A program made the translations under genes and the position numbers. Positions 1-12,787 of a stretch of 64,000 bases of DNA are shown here, in pieces (position 1 is the stretch's first letter; each line of letters starts with the position of its first letter). Source of the stretch: Lineus longissimus (lineage: Eukaryota; Nemertea; Pilidiophora; Heteronemertea; Lineidae); the NCBI RefSeq assembly GCF_910592395.1, contig NC_088325.1, forward strand, positions 14,324,109 to 14,388,108, in the 5' to 3' direction. A model generated the notes under the pieces. It was not told the origin of the DNA, made no database searches, and worked only from the letters and a program-made list of their open reading frames with translations.

Positions 1-1049
1 TAAATGTTATACAGCTTTTGGAGAAAAAAGGGTTTTTCAGCCCATGCACACTAACACGCACCCCGATGACTTCAGGGATTTTGTTTACAGGGAAATGAAC
101 AAGTTCAAAAACAATAAGGGGTTTTTCATTTCTTGTCTAACAGATCTCTAGTGCATGGGTGCAGTGTTGGCTGGAATACCCTAAAATGTTTTTGAAATGC
201 TCCAAACCCCTTATTTGAGAGTGTACGTTTGACGAGGCCAGGAGAACAAGATAAACCGAAATGGACTCAAGATTACAACCAAACACGACTTAGAGTAATC
301 GCTCGCTTCAAAATACCGCCAAAGCATAATACATTTCAAAAGGCAGTCTGTAGGTTGAAAATCTATTGACTCGACGCACGGACAGACGAGTATCAGTCCC
401 TTGGAAAACATTGCTGCAACAAGTGCGTAACGGTATGAAGTGATTCTGCCGTTCTCATGCGGTAAATTTAGTATTGAATTTCATTCCACCACTGGTATAA
501 AGCAGTTGGTTAGATATCTAACTCTCCTGACTATAGGGATGTGACGGTACCGACAGCAAAAGAAACTGAAAGATTTCTCATGTGTGAAATTGTCCATACT
601 AACAAAAGTATCCTCAGAAAAATGCCAATTTTTCGCCCGATTTCGGTAATGCGAAGTTTGATAAAGAGCGGAGGCATATATCATTCAATTTCTACTGTCA
701 AATCAACCTTTGTCATGAGGAGAAATAGAGCTCTCTCCTAAGAATGGTGGAGGAAACGTCACATCCCTGTGGAAACTGGCAGTGCAACTGACAAAAATGT
801 CATCGAAATCATCAGTGAAGATGGTCGAAGTGCCTGTTCTGTTCAATGTGAACATGTCTATCCAGCATGTGTACAGCGAAGTATTTCTGACTCTGTTTAA
901 TAATAGAACTAAGTCGCAAGTCTTTAAAAAAATCAAACGCTTCTGATGGGAGCGCCTGCGACTAAATTCATCGATGACGTTATGGAGTCTGTGATAAATA
1001 CTCTACATGAATCTACATTATATGCTAGCCTTACACTTTTTCAAATAAG

Positions 1050-1550
1050 GGTTTTTGAGCTACGGAAAAACCTCTTAGGGGTATTCAGCCAACATAAATA
1101 TTCACCCTCTTGATTTGTTCAGTGTCAATGAAAAACCCTGTTTTCCCAAGGTCAAACACGTACCTTCAGGGGCGTTTGAGGTTCCTTAAAAACCCATCTT
1201 TTGTTTTGATAGCTGGAATCACGGACAGTGTTGGTTTTGAGAGGAGTAAACGAGAAATCTCAGGTTCGAATAATCGATCTCAATTGGATGACTCACGTCT
1301 GTCTAGACGACGATGATGACATAACATAGTAAAAAAACAACATTACATCGACGGAGTTTTTTCTATCATCTTCTTGCCGAGACACACTCTTCAAACAACG
1401 GTTTTTGAGCTTTTCAAAACCTTAGGGGTGTTTCACCCTACTCAAATATAGAACAGAAAATAAAGAACGAGGTTTTTCAGGGAAATGAAACCGAAGCCTT
1501 TGAGTGTTCCTACAAGCTCAAAAACCTAGGGGTTTTATTCGACGCTGGCC
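1050..1550. repeat. Recurring GTTTTTGAGC / AAAACCT-TAGGGGT motif
   Basis: A core of GTTTTTGAGC, a few bases, AAAACCT then TAGGGGT occurs near 1050 and near 1400. A related form (GCTCAAAAAC followed by CTAGGGGTTTT) lies near 1513, so the 10-base arms at 1401 and 1513 are inverted to each other. Looser relatives (AAGGGGTTTTTC) lie near 28 and 112. This looks like a cluster of short degenerate repeats; its origin is unknown. Confidence 0.45.
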
Positions 1551-2423
1551 TTTACCCAACACAATTAATGAACATGGGTTTGCTTAAGCATGGCTGGCGA
1601 CGCCAAAGCAACCAAAAATATCGATTATTGCAGGCATTCATATAAGGGAGATAATTATGCTCCAGTATCACAGCTAAGAAGATCCAGTTACCATGGCAAC
1701 CATACATCCTGCCGCTGCCTCAGTTCAGGAACATTATGCAGACTGCGCATAAAATGGCAGGCAGAAGACGGGATGAGCTTGAGACAAACGATAACGAAAT
1801 ATTTAAATTCTGCCGATGAATTTAAAAAATGATTGCGCGTCCACTTCGCCCAGATTATATTCTTTCTAGTCATTTGAAAAGGATTACAAAAAACGATGCA
1901 GAAGAGCTGAAAAGCTTATGCGAAAACGATTTTTTTAATTTCGTTCCGTCCTACTTAACATAATCATTGTGCGGAATTTATAATGACCTGACTAGCGTTG
2001 TGGTTGTTGTTCCCGTTGATATTTTTGTAAGGTACCACGAAGTTTTGATGTAGTTGGAGGGGATATTAATTACTTCTGGGCGGGATTCACAATGACAGAA
2101 ACAAGCGGGAACCTGGGCCACGGTAAATTAGTAAAGAAAGTCCTCTTGCGGTTAGAGCTATTGGCCGTGCCTAACATTGCCTAAAGGGGTTGGTGTATGT
2201 GACAAAAGAGTTCCTTAGTGAACAGCCATATAGGCGTAGTACGCCTATGGCTGGTCAACTGAGCTTTTGAAAAACCAAATACGAATGCATGGTATAGGAC
2301 GTTTTAATCGCAGCGGTTCGTGGTGTCGACTGAAATCATGGCAAGGACCACTAGGATTTAATTTGCTGCATATGGTCCTTTTTTGTCATTTTAGAATCGA
2401 AATTAATACTTCGCTGTAGGTCC

Positions 2424-2539
2424 TGGTTGTCTCATCAAGTTCGCTCTGGTCAGACCTCGAATTACAAAACTATATGTGGACTGTTGGCACCTCGGGTGTT
2501 ACATTTTTGGCCTACAGAGCAGTTTTGATGAGACAACCA
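2424..2539. mobile_element. MITE-like element with 15-bp inverted repeats
   Basis: TGGTTGTCTCATCAA at 2424-2438 is the perfect reverse complement of 2525-2539, bounding a 116-bp element with no coding capacity. I see no clear target-site duplication. The arm core GGTTGTCTCA recurs in the repeats at 3979-4084 and in the 101-bp tandem repeat at 47.6-48.1 kb. Confidence 0.55.
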
Positions 2540-3949
2540 AGTAGTGCTGCTTCAAATATACAAGCCAACGATCAGTCCGACAAGACCTGCAGAAAAACCT
2601 TCCAGACAGATTTTTAAATACTTTCTGGTTTTACATAAACATGTCTGGCCTATTTGTGGATTTATAGGTAGTGCACTGAAAGGCCGAGTTTGCTCATGAG
2701 CGAGAGCTGTCAAATTTGACTAATATGTTATTAATTGCTTCTTGGTACACTCATTGATTGGTTTCAAAACAGAACTTTCAAATATATGAACATGAACGAT
2801 TATGAACATTTGGAAATAAGAAAACCAAGCAAGGAATGATAAAATAAATACCCTGAAGTATGTTGGAAAAGGTCAATGATCAGGCCTATGACTTGTATGC
2901 AAATCAAAAGCCTGGTCACTGACATTGGGGTTGGGCCAAAACCCTACCGCCAGAGAAGAAATTATAACACGAGGTTCCTGGTCTCAACATTACTTATATG
3001 GGTGTGGTACCATAGATCAATAATCAAACCCAACACTTGTTGTCTGAGGCTGCGTTTATATAGAGTTCAAGTTGTCACATTTAACCTGTTACTTGTCATT
3101 TGTGAAATGAAGAACGAACAAGTCATTTCCAAAGATTGGGCTACGTACGATTCATGATGTCACATTGTCGGGTTAAGTCTTTGTCAATAACTCGAGTACA
3201 ATAACATGGAGGTGACAACGTGAATTCTGTGTAACTGCGGCCTAGCCCGTGAAATTTGGCAAGGGACAACGCCTTATCATATGTTAACCACAAGATACGT
3301 TTCAGAGTGTTTTCGCCTCATTATTTGGGAAGGCTGAAAGATTTTTCTCCGTTTCCCCCTACTGAAAAGGCATTGTCTCTCTAGTTGTCTATTGTATGCA
3401 GACACTGTGCATCAACCACAGGTGTTACATCGGCCTAACATACCGACAAAAAACGAGAAATATTAGTATAGTATGCTTACCAAAACCTTGGCGGTCAAGA
3501 TGACACTTGGCTTACCGACAGGGAGCTGCATAGATTATGGCATTTATCTGTCCGAAATGAGCAGGCTACCTTACCCATCTCCAGAAGGAGCAGTTTTATG
3601 CGGCCGACCGATGATTCCAATACTCAATGCCTCAGTATGACTCGTAAATGTGTCCTTTCCCTGACCCAGCTTATTGATTCGAACTACCTGTCGAGTCTGT
3701 CTATTTCATCAATGGTTATCGACCCGCATATGTCAATGTTGCCCTTCATATGATGGAAAAGGACTCACGCGGTTTTGCAATATTTATGTCGGTGTAAAGT
3801 CCGACTCGTCTATACATGATGTCAATTTTCAAAATGAAAAGCACACACGACAATGTTATCAACCGTGCAATGCATTTTAAAGGTCGCATGTATGGGACAC
3901 ATTCTAAAACACCTCAGTTTCCAAGTCTTATTTTGATAATTGATTATGC

Positions 3950-4185
3950 ATTAGCCTCGTTATGACCACAGAGGTTTTGGTGAGACAACTGTATAACATC
4001 TTTGGTTGGTATAAAATGGGTCAACAGCAGTTTATGAATAAGGTTACGAAATCGATACCTCATGTCGGTATTGGTTGTCTCACCTAACACCGCTCGGTTG
4101 GTGGTGACAAACTGCCCAAAAAACCCTAAGACCTATTAGAGCTTCACCTTCGCGGTGTTTGGTGGGACGACCAATACCTCCATTT
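3950..4185. repeat. Dispersed repeat with 11-bp inverted repeats
   Basis: GGTGAGACAAC (3979-3989) and GTTGTCTCACC (4074-4084) are perfect inverted repeats. The flanks share two blocks with the MRPL17 intron at 8.78-8.85 kb: ATTAGCCTC-TT-TGACC on one side and CCAATACCTCCA on the other. The two loci are therefore probably copies of one repeat family. Confidence 0.45.
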
Positions 4186-7100
4186 TGGTGTTTCGAATTC
4201 CAATAAGAATTAACATCACACAAGAGCAAGGAAGAAATCAACCAAAAAATCAAACACATGTACCATTAGAAGAAAATGTAGAAAATACTTACCTTCATGC
4301 TGTCTTCGAAATGCTATCTTGGATGGAAGTATTGAAAGACAAATACAGGTGGATATAGATTATTGATTTATTGATTAGCTGATGTCTGGTTCTGATGCAA
4401 AAATATAGTGATGCAGTGCAACTGATGAGACCAATCACGCCATTTAATTGGCCTACAGACCTTTCAGGGAGGGATCGATATGGCGCGTCTCATATCCAGA
4501 CATGCCACCAGTTGGTGAATGTGTCCATGATGTCTATCGTGTAAGCATGAAATGTGGGTACGGTCAGGGCCACTGAGGCTGTTGACCAACAGCAAACTCT
4601 TTTCATTTTACCAACAGAACGGAGCAGCCACCCAGGCGTACAAGTGTGCTGTCCGACCTTCGTCATTTGCAGGGAACCAAGGCGAGTCATCGAAATTAGA
4701 CCGAAATTATCGCAACTACTGGCATGGCATGTACATCTCAACGTACCCTTTGTATACAATGTATTCGCATAGATGATAGCGCATTTGAAACGCCCGAAAA
4801 AAGAGGGCCGTCACACTGCCTCTACAGCCACCAAAAACCACGATTTCGCTCACTTTATTGATATCTACATTGCTGCTGAATCGCAGAAAACACCTAGAGG
4901 AAAACAGGTCGGATCTGCAACCGAATTTGCTTACAATTTTAAAAAGAATATCGCAATATATTTTGCTGTTTGGAAATCTCCGCCATATGTGATTAGTTGT
5001 TGTGATAGGTTGATGACTTCCGCCCCTGCCGGAAAACTGGCCGGCGCGATGTCTCTGTGACGAAGACGGGAGGATACGGAGGATACGGAGAGGATACATA
5101 TTGTTTGTTAATCTGATATTTCAATAATGGGACGCACAGTTAAAATAATTCGGGCCAAGCCCAATACATAATCTATTGTCTTTAAACAAAGCCCACTCGC
5201 ACCGAGGCCTAAATTCCCATTGTTCTACTGTATTTTACCCGAAACAGTTCCATTGGGGTCGATGTCTTAACCGGCGAGGGCACATAAAAGTATTGTAAAC
5301 CACAGAGAGCCTGATATACCCGAATCTGTTATGATTAATAATCACGGTTTGGTTATTCAAATAATAGTTCATGATAAAGAAGAGGAGAGCTTTTGAACGT
5401 TGGCACTCAAAAAGTAGAACATTATTCATGAGCCAACCTCTGGACCAAATTGACTGTGCATAAGTTCATAACCTATTGTATCCTACAATGTTAGTATGTT
5501 GTCAACTATCAGCCTATTGTGAAGGCTAATTTTCAATGACGGGTGTCAAGATTTTTGTCACACCCATTTTCAAAATTCAGGACAATTCGTCTGTTCCTCA
5601 AGATGCTCATTCCAAGAAGATTTCGTTTTATCGTCAAGTTGAATTATTATGTGTATGATCTAAAAAAATTCCGATTAAGACCCGAGACGGCATTTGTCAC
5701 AATTATAGATGCTTTCATATTCAAATAATGTCGCTCATTTTTAACGAATAGGATCACACCATGACAGAAGGCACCGCAGCGAGAGCGCAGACGTCAGACA
5801 ACCCAGACGCGCTTTTGGCGGGAAAATGTCTGAGCGCATTTCTTCTTTGGCCCTTCCCAGCGTGTGCCAACCACGGAATTTATTGATAGTACTCGATTTA
5901 GTCCTTTTTTGTGACCATGCGTTCAACGCACCCTAAATGGGCCCCTGACCCACAAATTTCGCTGTCGTCTGCAACCCGTCTGAGGCAGACAATGCGAATG
6001 TCTGAATCGGATGCAAAAATATGAAAATGAAGCGGTATTTTGATTGGTTAAAATCCACTCTTGGGTTTGATTAGAATAATCTAATTGATCACGTGGTGTC
6101 TACTGGAGAATATTTTTTCTCAAATACACCTGAAGAATTTCCTAGTTAATTCATGGCAAAACCGCAAATATTTGATCTAAAGACGGCTTTATAAAAACAT
6201 ATTGTGCATTCTGATGGTGCAAGGTGCGGGCATTCTAACGAAATCAATGTCTTCTGTTGCATAGAGACTGATGAGTGGAATATGTTAAAAGGCCCTAATC
6301 TTTTAAGTTCATAAGAAGAAATACACCATGGTCATGGACAGGGAACTCATGCCTTCTGCAGCCCCTCTGGAGTGCGGAGGGGGCCTCAGGACATGCTCTC
6401 ATGGCAAGGTCTTTGAGAGAGAGCGAGTGAAGACACTGGACGCTGTGTTAGTCCTAGGTTGTCCCCCAAACTTGGTATTGAGAAAGATATATGTAGCCTA
6501 TATAATTAGTTCTTGTCTTGTCGAAAAGGTTGGCTGTAGGAAACAAGAATACCATGAGGTGACCCCCCCCCCCCCCGGCATGAGGGCCGGGGTGACTGAT
6601 AATCAAAAATCTTATCTACCTATCAGTTTAGAAATTCTGACATCTAACACCTGTGCTCTGATAATATGAAAATACTTTCTCCCTCCCTGCTCCCAGTAAA
6701 TGAAAGTATACTCGTTCAGACGGACCATCTTGACCCTCAAGCCTGGGGTCCACTCCGCTGACCCGGACTCCGTTATGAGGGGAGGCAACGGATCGAGTAA
6801 CTCTGATGGTTCAGAATGAGACGGACAGGACTCGCATTTGAAGACACTGTTGAAGACACAACGAAAGCCTTAATGGATCCACCTTGAAGTTTCTGCCATT
6901 GCTGGTGAAATGCAAAATGATGGAAATAAATTCAACAATGCCAATTCAGAAGACTATGAATTGATCTGAATTAAAAGGTTCCTACGAGATTTGTCCTAAA
7001 ATCCAAATATCTACCAGAAGTGTTTTGAGTTATGGTTATGTATATAATAACTGGGGACTTTATGAAAGTGGGGAATATTAAGTCACTCCTGTCTTAGCCG

Positions 7101-7986
7101 TGCACACAACCATCTAAGACAACTTTCACTCCATGTGCCCGCCTCGGCTGGGCATCCCCCTTGTCTCAAGCCGGGTGTGTCAGTCTATCGCAGGGGAATA
7201 CTAAGATACGCCATTCAAAAAGTTATACCAACTCGCATTGACATACTTTAATTCCAAGATTATCAAATGAATGCATGTCCAAAGTATCTCGATCTTATGT
7301 GGTAATCTATTGTTGATGAGACATATAGATATGGGGCCGAGATCATAAAATACTGTTACATGACCCGACACACGGTTGAAGAATCGAGACTGTCCTTGCC
7401 ATATCAAAGATGTCTCCATCTGCTGGCCATGGCCAGCAATGCAACGAAATTATTTGCAGATCACATCGACTGGTTGGGAGTCTGATATGCCATCTATAAT
7501 GTAAATTTTGGATATATCATCGCCATCCAAAAGCCCAAACTCATGAGCCAGAGGTTTCAAGCAACAAGGTTTCCATCTATAGAGACCAGCGCTTCCTACA
7601 GCATTGGTCTCCCTTACCAATAGAAAATTGTGTCTTTCTGTCCAGGTTTATGCAAGGAGTTGAGACCGTCTCCAATTGTCTCCGTCTCTCTCTGTGCACC
7701 GATGGCCTTTGCCCAAGGGCCAAGCACACAATGGAGTCGGTTTCCCTGGGACACTTTACCCTAGGAGTAAAGATTTCCGGCCCAAGGCCAAACATAACAG
7801 TCTCCAAAATATCAGATAGACCATGTAGAGACCAAGTCACAATCAGACACCCCTCATACAAAACTTATCAGAAAGACACAAATCTACATCACCATCTGCT
7901 TTTTGCTGAAACAAGGTGTCACAGCATAAAAGCAAGGAAGTAGGATTGAAGAAAGACTTTTCACCAAGGAAGGAAGAAAAGAGACA

Positions 7987-8008
7987 TTTATTGTCTGAAA
8001 TCTTTATT
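7987..8008 (-). terminator. MRPL17 candidate poly(A) signals
   Basis: Read on the minus strand, two AATAAA hexamers (7987-7992 and 8003-8008) lie about 460-475 nt past the MRPL17 stop codon. The implied 3' UTR includes the 35-bp tandem repeat at 8034-8103. Confidence 0.45.
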
Positions 8009-8033
8009 GAAAAACATCCTCATTTGCACCATC

Positions 8034-8103
8034 TGATGCACACACCCAGTCCAGATAGAGGACGACCCTGATGCACACACCCAGTCCAGATAGAGGACGA
8101 CCC
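8034..8103. repeat. 35-bp tandem duplication
   Basis: A 35-bp unit beginning TGATGCACACACCCAG is repeated twice without mismatch, at 8034-8068 and 8069-8103, and a third copy starts before diverging. It lies in the presumed MRPL17 3' UTR. Confidence 0.9.
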
Positions 8104-8463
8104 TGATGTACACCGCTCCAGGGTCAATTACTCCCATGACCCCTCTTTTCAAGGCTGAACTCCAAATCGAAATTGTTTCACTTGAATCCTTCTTCTTACC
8201 ATCCAGAGGGGTTCTGCTAATGACCAAACATCAGTGAGCAGATCAGCACCCAATTTATCATCATTACCATTTTTGTCGAGGCAACTGACTTCATTCTACC
8301 TCAGATGGCAGCATTCTTAAGCTCAACAACACCATCAACAAGCAATACACTTTTGATAGTATCCCGAGACTGAAACAAAGCTTTTCGATACTTGAAAACC
8401 TGGCGATCTCAATTCAAGTTATCGTGAACCCCACATTTAAACATGCAGTCTGGCCAGTCATTA

Positions 8464-9737
8464 TCACACTTGTGTACCCTCCCCCGTTTCCCCTATTTTT
8501 AAATCTGCCATGTCCTTTAAAATACTCTCTGCTTTCTCATCCGAAAGAACGTCTTTGCCGCTCGTAGCAAGCGTAGGTTTATATTCCTTCGCTGCCTCCT
8601 GCAGGAGGACATTCACCAGGCTATTTTTGAGATTTCGCTGCTGGGGTCGGACGGGTGGCCATGGATTTCCTGCAAAGAGAAAACAATATTAATAACAAGT
8701 AACATGAAGAGTGTGACATACTCCCTAGGATAAGAGACGTCCCATCACAAATATATGTTTCATTTTCATCAAGGATTATTCATTAGCCTCATTTTGACCG
8801 ATATTTTAGCTCCACCAAGGCAGGGCTTGGTGGGGCAACCAATACCTCCAGTTCCATATCAAAGCCTTTCATAACAAAGTTCACTGCATGTTCACACACT
8901 GGTTCATTTATACAACACTCACCTTTTAATTCTAATAAACCGCAATCAATCATGCCACCAGGGTATTTTGCTGGTAATTTGTATATACTGGTAAAGGCCG
9001 AGGATGAATTATGATATCTGGGCACTAACACTTTGAACAATTTGTGGATGAGATCCTTTTCCTGCAATAAAAATAAGGGAGCTCTCATGAGACTGGGATG
9101 AACACAACAGGCCATACACTTTTTCCTTTTTTCAAAACATCAACTTGACTAAAGGCATCGCATCATTTTGATCCGCAGTTCAAAACTGTTCTGTATAATT
9201 GACCTTGAGTCCCTGGTTTAGGACGAAGAGAGTAAATTCCTCTCCATCTTGTCAAACTGAGGCATGTAAATGACATCTCATCGGCATCGCAGCTTCAACT
9301 CACCAGAAGCCAAAAATCTGCCATATCCATTGTCGCTTTGTGTCGATCTCCATTCTTGATGGCATCATGAATAAGCTGAAATAATTATGAGAAAAGATCA
9401 CCATCAGACTATCAGTGGCCGGCTTTACATGCATATTTGTTTTGGGGGGGGGGGGGGGGGGTGGTCGATCAGATATCGCTCTAGAGAATCCTTAACATTA
9501 CCTAAAGGACATTACAAAGGAGAGACTCATGACCACATGGCTTACCCTCTCAACGTAACCTCTCGCCTCGTCCGCCCTTGGATAGGACATTTCCAACCTC
9601 TCAAACCTGACCATCGCGGTCACCACCTGTCTGAGCCTCATTATTCGCCCCTCGGGTCCTGACCCCGGCCCCAATGTAGCTTTGAGCTTCCTAGGAGTTG
9701 GCTGGAAGCGAAACTTTAGCATTCTTGGCGCTGACAT
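8464..9737 (-). CDS. MRPL17: Mitochondrial large-subunit ribosomal protein bL17m (MRPL17)
   Basis: Encodes the mitochondrial member of the bL17 family, a structural protein of the large mitoribosomal subunit. There are four exons on the minus strand: 9546-9737, 9304-9375, 8923-9061 and 8464-8669. Intron phases 0, 0 and 1 join into 202 codons plus TGA, somewhat longer than vertebrate MRPL17. The first exon carries an L17-like block (LGPGSGPEGRIMRLR, then RADEARGYVER). Exon 2 ends in MDMADFWLL and joins EKDLIHKLFKVLVPRY, the family's most recognisable segment, followed by LLELKGNPWPPVRP and a charged C-terminal helix. I chose the ATG at 9737 because the basic N-terminus suits mitochondrial import. 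Splice sites are GTAAGC, GTGAGT and GTGAGT donors with pyrimidine-rich CAG acceptors. Intron 3 carries a repeat-family insertion at about 8780-8850. Confidence 0.93.
8780..8850. repeat. Repeat fragment in MRPL17 intron 3
   Basis: Shares ATTAGCCTCATTTTGACC and GGGGCAACCAATACCTCCA with the repeat at about 3950-4185. It also contains a small hairpin (CCACCAAG and CTTGGTGG). Likely an intronic copy of the same short dispersed family. Confidence 0.45.
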
Positions 9738-11030
9738 TCTCTTTTATGGGAGAAAATGGGTTTTTTTCAACGTTTCTCGTGGAGAAATTTGAGATTTCTT
9801 CTCAACCGGAACTCATGGCTTTATTTGTGCGCATTCGTTATTGCGCATATCTGAGGCCGAAAGGGATTTCGGAATTGATGTACTTTACACGGGGTGTGGC
9901 TGAAAGAATGCAGACCACTTTCGTCAGTACAATGCTTTGATATCAGAGATCTGGCTAAAGTTTGTATAAAGCTTGATATCTTGGTATTAGTTTCCTGTCT
10001 GATGGGACATCTTTGGACTGAACCGGCCAGGAGCCGCCCCAGCTCGTACCTCGCCTCTCCTGGGTGATGATGGTGGTGTTGTTGGTGGGGGGGGGGGGGG
10101 TCCAGATTGTTCGAAATCTACCTCTCTTCAGGTTGCAGCACCAGCATCCAGGGCATCTCTGGTACTGTAATATAAACGTAACTCTTACTTCAGTCTAATT
10201 ACATTTTGTATGTCTACCAGTACTTGTAATCACACCTTGTAATAATCAGCACATCTCTTGCTTATCCATGTGTAAGTTATCCCTTAATCCTGCTCGGATT
10301 ATGCACCAGAAGTGCCGGGGGAGGCCGCGGGAAAGACCATTACGTATTGGCAGAAATCTCTACTTATTACGCAATGCTTGTATCGGTAATTAATATGTTA
10401 CTGGGTGTTTGTGATGGTCGTTTATGCAATGGAAGTTATCGTGGCTGGTGCGATCATGGGGTAAATCAGTTGGCCAGTCCTACCCAACACGTGTACTGTT
10501 TCAACCCTCCAATTTTCGCCATTCTCGAAATTTTCTGAACACTTTTTTCATTGTGATTTTCATTTTGTGGGAATAAAGAAACTAAGGCCTGGTGCTGTAA
10601 CACCATAATCTGTTGGGGGAATGGTTTTGTGTTTTGACCGCACCGAATAAAGGGGCCATTTGCGGATGTGGTTTATTCAACCATTGTTGCGTCACCCCTT
10701 ATAGAACAAGGGTGCGTTGTTGCGTCACACTGTTACCCTTCTTAAACTTGCGACAAATCGCTCTTATGCAAGACGATTAGTCTCGCAATGATGACGTAAG
10801 AGTTATTAGCGTTTAGTCGATGAAAAACGCGACTTGTTAACTTTGAATGACATTATTGTACTTACCGATAATATATTGAGAGAAGAAAACAATGGCTAGC
10901 TGTTTGTATTGTCAGAATTTATATTAATTATTCCTCCATTAAAGTGTCGGTCATCATTCAGTATGGGCCCTTATTCGGTGTCATCAAAAACTAACTCGAT
11001 TTTCCATAACTTGCTATTTTATCATCTGAT

Positions 11031-11087
11031 ACTTACACTGGTGCAGTGTACTTACACTGGTGCAGTGTACTTACACTGGTGCAGTGT
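11031..11087. repeat. 19-bp tandem repeat, three copies
   Basis: ACTTACACTGGTGCAGTGT occurs three times without mismatch at 11031, 11050 and 11069. Each unit contains a near-palindrome (ACACTGGTGCAGTGT). Confidence 0.95.
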
Positions 11088-12752
11088 TGCTAAGAACAAC
11101 TTTATGACCAGCGGTGACAATGCACCCGGGGGGGGGGGGGGGTAGCGGGCTGTAAGTTTTACATCAAAATGAATATACTTGACTTAAATTAGAGATTTTC
11201 ATCTACAGACCTAAAATGTATGTCTTAAGTAATTTCTCAGAACCCTCAGCAAACGCCAGACGTTATGTATACTTTATACAGATGTACTCGGGGTTGCCAT
11301 ACTAAGTATGACGTCATGTTACTTAGCCTAAATGCCGATACCTTTAGTCTGTATTATACATCATGACGTAACAGAATCAACGGGCCGCCAACAGTGACGT
11401 AATAAACCCAACGGATGTCACGTACATATACATACACACATACAAATTGAATTACCAACCACTCATAAAAGCACTAATTGTTCAAGCCTAAGACACACAG
11501 GTGTATTATGCGCCAACTGATGGATGATTACTTCAGGAAAGTTGGGGAGATTTCACTTCTGGACTCGCATCCTGCACCCTTTTAGTTGCAGACCACACCC
11601 GGGATTTCCCGCCATTTCGTCATCGCACAGCCGGCGGGCATAAACAGGTAAAAAAGCACTCCTTTATCGAATGTTACGTCACCCGTATTACGAACACTGC
11701 TAGATTGTACTAACCCCTCCAGCGTAACTTGGCTCAAATCATCCGTGGAAGTGGATACCAATTACGTCTTAATCTTTGTTCTTCTTAGCTTGGAACTTAT
11801 TCCAGAAATCTCTCCAATCTCCTGTTTCATAAGTTGCGCAACTCCTAAAATTACTCTGTCTAAAATAAATATCCCCTCTCTCAATACCAGTTCACGACTT
11901 CACGGAGCAACACGCGATTTTCCTTCTCAGCGCCCAAAAGTACGTTTTACAAGAAAAGGGAAAGGGTCTAAAGAATCATTTGGTAAGTTTCTGATCAGAA
12001 CTGAAATTCCCGATTCCTTTTCTGAACACTATTTCGAATCTCTGATGTCATCAATAACCTATCGATATCGATCATGAGAAGATTCGAAGATCGCGCTAAG
12101 ACCCGCGTTCAGATCAATCGAAATACTACATATCAAACCTATACGATATGTTTTGCTATCGCCATTGAGGTATCTATCTTTGAATAAAACTGCCTTGCTA
12201 TCCCTAATCCGGGTCCTAGGGGGAGCGGGGAGCGGGGGCTGATGTTGTACCGTATGCGATGATGAAGGTTTCACTTGTTATCGATCTGAGTATCACAGTG
12301 CAGAGAGTTTCTTCATGGTGATCTATTAACTATTCCACAGCATATTTCTGACGTACCAATATTGACGTCGTGGCATGTGGAACGCACACTCATCTTCCAT
12401 ACCATATCATCAATAGTCCATGAGAATCATGGAGGTATACTGTTAAACTTATAAAACTTCCTTGCTGAGATCAAGGGAGTTCTACAAAACTTCCTTGCTT
12501 AGATAAAACCTCCCACGTCAAAGCATGTTAGACATCTATTAGACTGATTCATCTTTCATTCGATCTTTATATTCGGTGGTATATCATCTTCATTGTCATG
12601 ACATCATTATATATTTCTCCACAGCGATATTTCTATCACTAAAACAAGATTGAAAAGACCCACACACCTTTAGCGCCATATCAAAGAACTTCTAAAAAAA
12701 CGCTATAATTATCACCTTCTTCCTTTCTAGGGGTTCTTGGTTTAAGCTGGTT

Positions 12753-12787
12753 CAGAGTTTTTCAAATATCTTATTTGAAAGACTCTG
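12753..12787. other. Short hairpin
   Basis: CAGAGTTTTTCAAATA pairs with TATTTGAAAGACTCTG across a 3-nt loop with two mismatched positions. It is too short for a miRNA precursor and lies outside any called gene. Confidence 0.5.

Larger units (their letters stand above)
1..7980. other. Gene-free region with small repeats
   Basis: I see no open frame here with protein-like content or with splice sites in a consistent phase. The region holds a recurring short motif at about 1050-1550, a 15-bp inverted-repeat element (2424-2539), a 130-bp repeat related to the insertion at 26.6 kb (about 3306-3436), an element with 11-bp inverted repeats (3979-4084) inside a longer repeat (about 3950-4185), and a poly(C) run (6563-6576). 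Moderately long open frames lie on both strands at 4.49-5.10 kb but show no recognisable domain. Confidence 0.6.

Noticed and set aside
4490..5099. Open frames of 74-127 codons on both strands
   Set aside because: No recognisable domain or consistent splice sites, and comparable length in several frames, which suggests chance.
6260..6300. CTGATGAG string resembling a hammerhead ribozyme core
   Set aside because: No CGAAAC element or pairing stems nearby.
11745..12077. 110-codon plus-strand frame
   Set aside because: No protein-like motif or promoter; composition matches surrounding noncoding DNA.
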